Assembly (NCBI GenBank): GCA_030836725.1
Contig: JAUPLV010000032.1
Coordinates: forward strand, 1 to 16,637
Direction: 5' to 3'
Length of the DNA: 16,637 nucleotides
DNA from: Pseudomonadota bacterium
GTDB lineage: Bacteria > Pseudomonadota > Gammaproteobacteria > Burkholderiales > Thiobacillaceae
The translations under genes were made by a program, and so were the position numbers. Positions 15,969-16,637 of this stretch are shown in pieces (position 1 is the first letter of the stretch; each line of letters opens with the position of its first letter). The notes under the pieces are model-generated. The model saw only the letters and a list, made by a program, of their open reading frames with translations, ran no database searches and was not told the DNA's origin.

Positions 15969-15980
15969 GGGGCCGGCCCC
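15969..15980. repeat. 12-base perfect palindrome in the sat upstream region
   Basis: GGGGCCGGCCCC reads the same on both strands and stands out in an otherwise AT-rich stretch. It lies about 50 bases before the sat start codon and 3 bases ahead of TGCTATCCT (15983-15991), which resembles an extended -10 element. It could be an operator, but no known regulator motif was recognised. Confidence 0.35.
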
Positions 15981-16031
15981 GGTGCTATCCTGCCCCGACT
16001 CTAATACCCCTATCAAGTCTGAGGAGACAGC

Positions 16032-16637
16032 ATGTCCAAACTCGTACGCCCCCACGGTGGCGGTGAACTCAAGCCCCTTCTGCTGACGGGAGATGCCCTC
16101 GCCGCCGAAAAGGCACGCGCCGCCTCGCTGACCAAGCTCAAGATGTCTTCGCGCGAAACCGGCGACCTCATCATGATGGGGATTGGCGGCTTTACCCCCC
16201 TGGATGGCTTCATGACCCGCGCCGACTGGGAAGGCGTGTGCGACGGCTTCAAGATGGCCAGCGGCCTGTTCTGGCCAATCCCGGTCACCCTGTCGACCGA
16301 TGAAGAAGCCATCAAGGCGGGCGACGATGTCGCCCTGGTCGACGGCGAAACCGGTGAAATCATGGGCACCATGAAGGTGACCGAGAAATACGGCATCGAC
16401 AAGGCCCACGAGTGCATGCAGGTCTACAAGACCACCGACATGGAGCACCCCGGCGTCAAGATGGTCATGGCCCAGGGCAAGTACAACCTGGCCGGCCCGG
16501 TCAAGGTCCTGTCCACCGGCAGCTTCAAGGAAGAGTACGGCGACCAGTTCATGACCCCGGCCGAGACCCGCGCCAAGTTCGAGCAACTTGGCTGGTCGAA
16601 GATCGCCGCGTTCCAGACCCGCAACCCGATGCACCGC
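16032..16637 (+). CDS. sat: Sulfate adenylyltransferase (ATP sulfurylase), N-terminal part (runs off the window edge)
   Basis: Sat interconverts APS plus pyrophosphate with ATP plus sulfate. In sulfur oxidisers it runs toward ATP after APS reductase, as the last step of sulfite oxidation. The first 202 codons are present: MSKLVRPHGGGELKPLLLTG, then MMGIGGFTPLDGFM typical of the family's N-terminal PUA-like domain, and PIPVTLSTDEEA. The window ends exactly at the catalytic QTRNPMHR motif. This is the homo-oligomeric Sat type, not the CysDN type of assimilation. ATG 16032 has GAGGAG at 16021-16026. aprA and aprB, often neighbours of sat, are not visible but may lie to the right. No frameshift is seen. 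Confidence 0.96.
   Translation, partial: MSKLVRPHGGGELKPLLLTGDALAAEKARAASLTKLKMSSRETGDLIMMGIGGFTPLDGFMTRADWEGVCDGFKMASGLFWPIPVTLSTDEEAIKAGDDVALVDGETGEIMGTMKVTEKYGIDKAHECMQVYKTTDMEHPGVKMVMAQGKYNLAGPVKVLSTGSFKEEYGDQFMTPAETRAKFEQLGWSKIAAFQTRNPMHR

Overview
The window looks like chromosomal DNA from a GC-rich betaproteobacterium, probably a sulfur oxidiser of the Thiobacillus/Hydrogenophilales kind. This rests on three points. The protein set and gene order are proteobacterial (tRNA-Leu, tig, clpP, clpX, lon; then xseB, ispA, dxs, folE2). The window ends in an ATP-sulfurylase gene (sat) of the type used in dissimilatory sulfur metabolism. There is a bacterial squalene operon. The assignment is from memory of protein families, not from a database search. 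No mobile element, integrase, phage gene or CRISPR array was seen.

Layout. (1) 1-4682, minus strand: a protein quality-control block read right to left as tRNA-Leu(UAG), trigger factor (tig), clpP, clpX and the first half of lon. tig and clpP overlap by one base and clpX follows 13 bases after clpP. lon has its own intergenic region with a good match to a heat-shock (sigma-32) promoter. (2) 4799-8461, plus strand: a tightly packed operon hpnC-hpnD-hpnE plus a YciK-like SDR oxidoreductase. The three Hpn enzymes convert farnesyl diphosphate to squalene; no squalene-hopene cyclase is present. (3) 8662-10334, minus strand: a small accessory cluster of a DMT-family (EamA) transporter, a SpoIIAA-like (STAS/SEC14) protein and a small exported protein that is frameshifted here. 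(4) 10519-14367, plus strand: xseB-ispA-dxs overlapping one another, then folE2 behind a 63-base gap that carries a promoter-like sequence and two inverted repeats. (5) 14456-15103, minus strand: an exported retropepsin-like aspartic protease, separated from folE2 by a likely bidirectional terminator. (6) 15451 to the end, plus strand: an unrecognised 137-residue protein, a very stable hairpin, and the first 202 codons of sat.

How the genes work together. Dxs makes DXP for the MEP pathway and IspA makes farnesyl diphosphate. HpnD, HpnC and HpnE, encoded about 2 kb away, turn farnesyl diphosphate into squalene, so much of a dedicated isoprenoid route is clustered here. Tig, ClpXP and Lon are the folding and degradation arm of cytoplasmic protein quality control.

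Most of the window is well-understood core genome. The parts most worth a second look are the folE2 upstream repeats, the unknown gene and hairpin in front of sat, the frameshifted exported protein with its two neighbours, and the SDR with a degenerate motif attached to the squalene operon. I did not find a convincing entirely new system.
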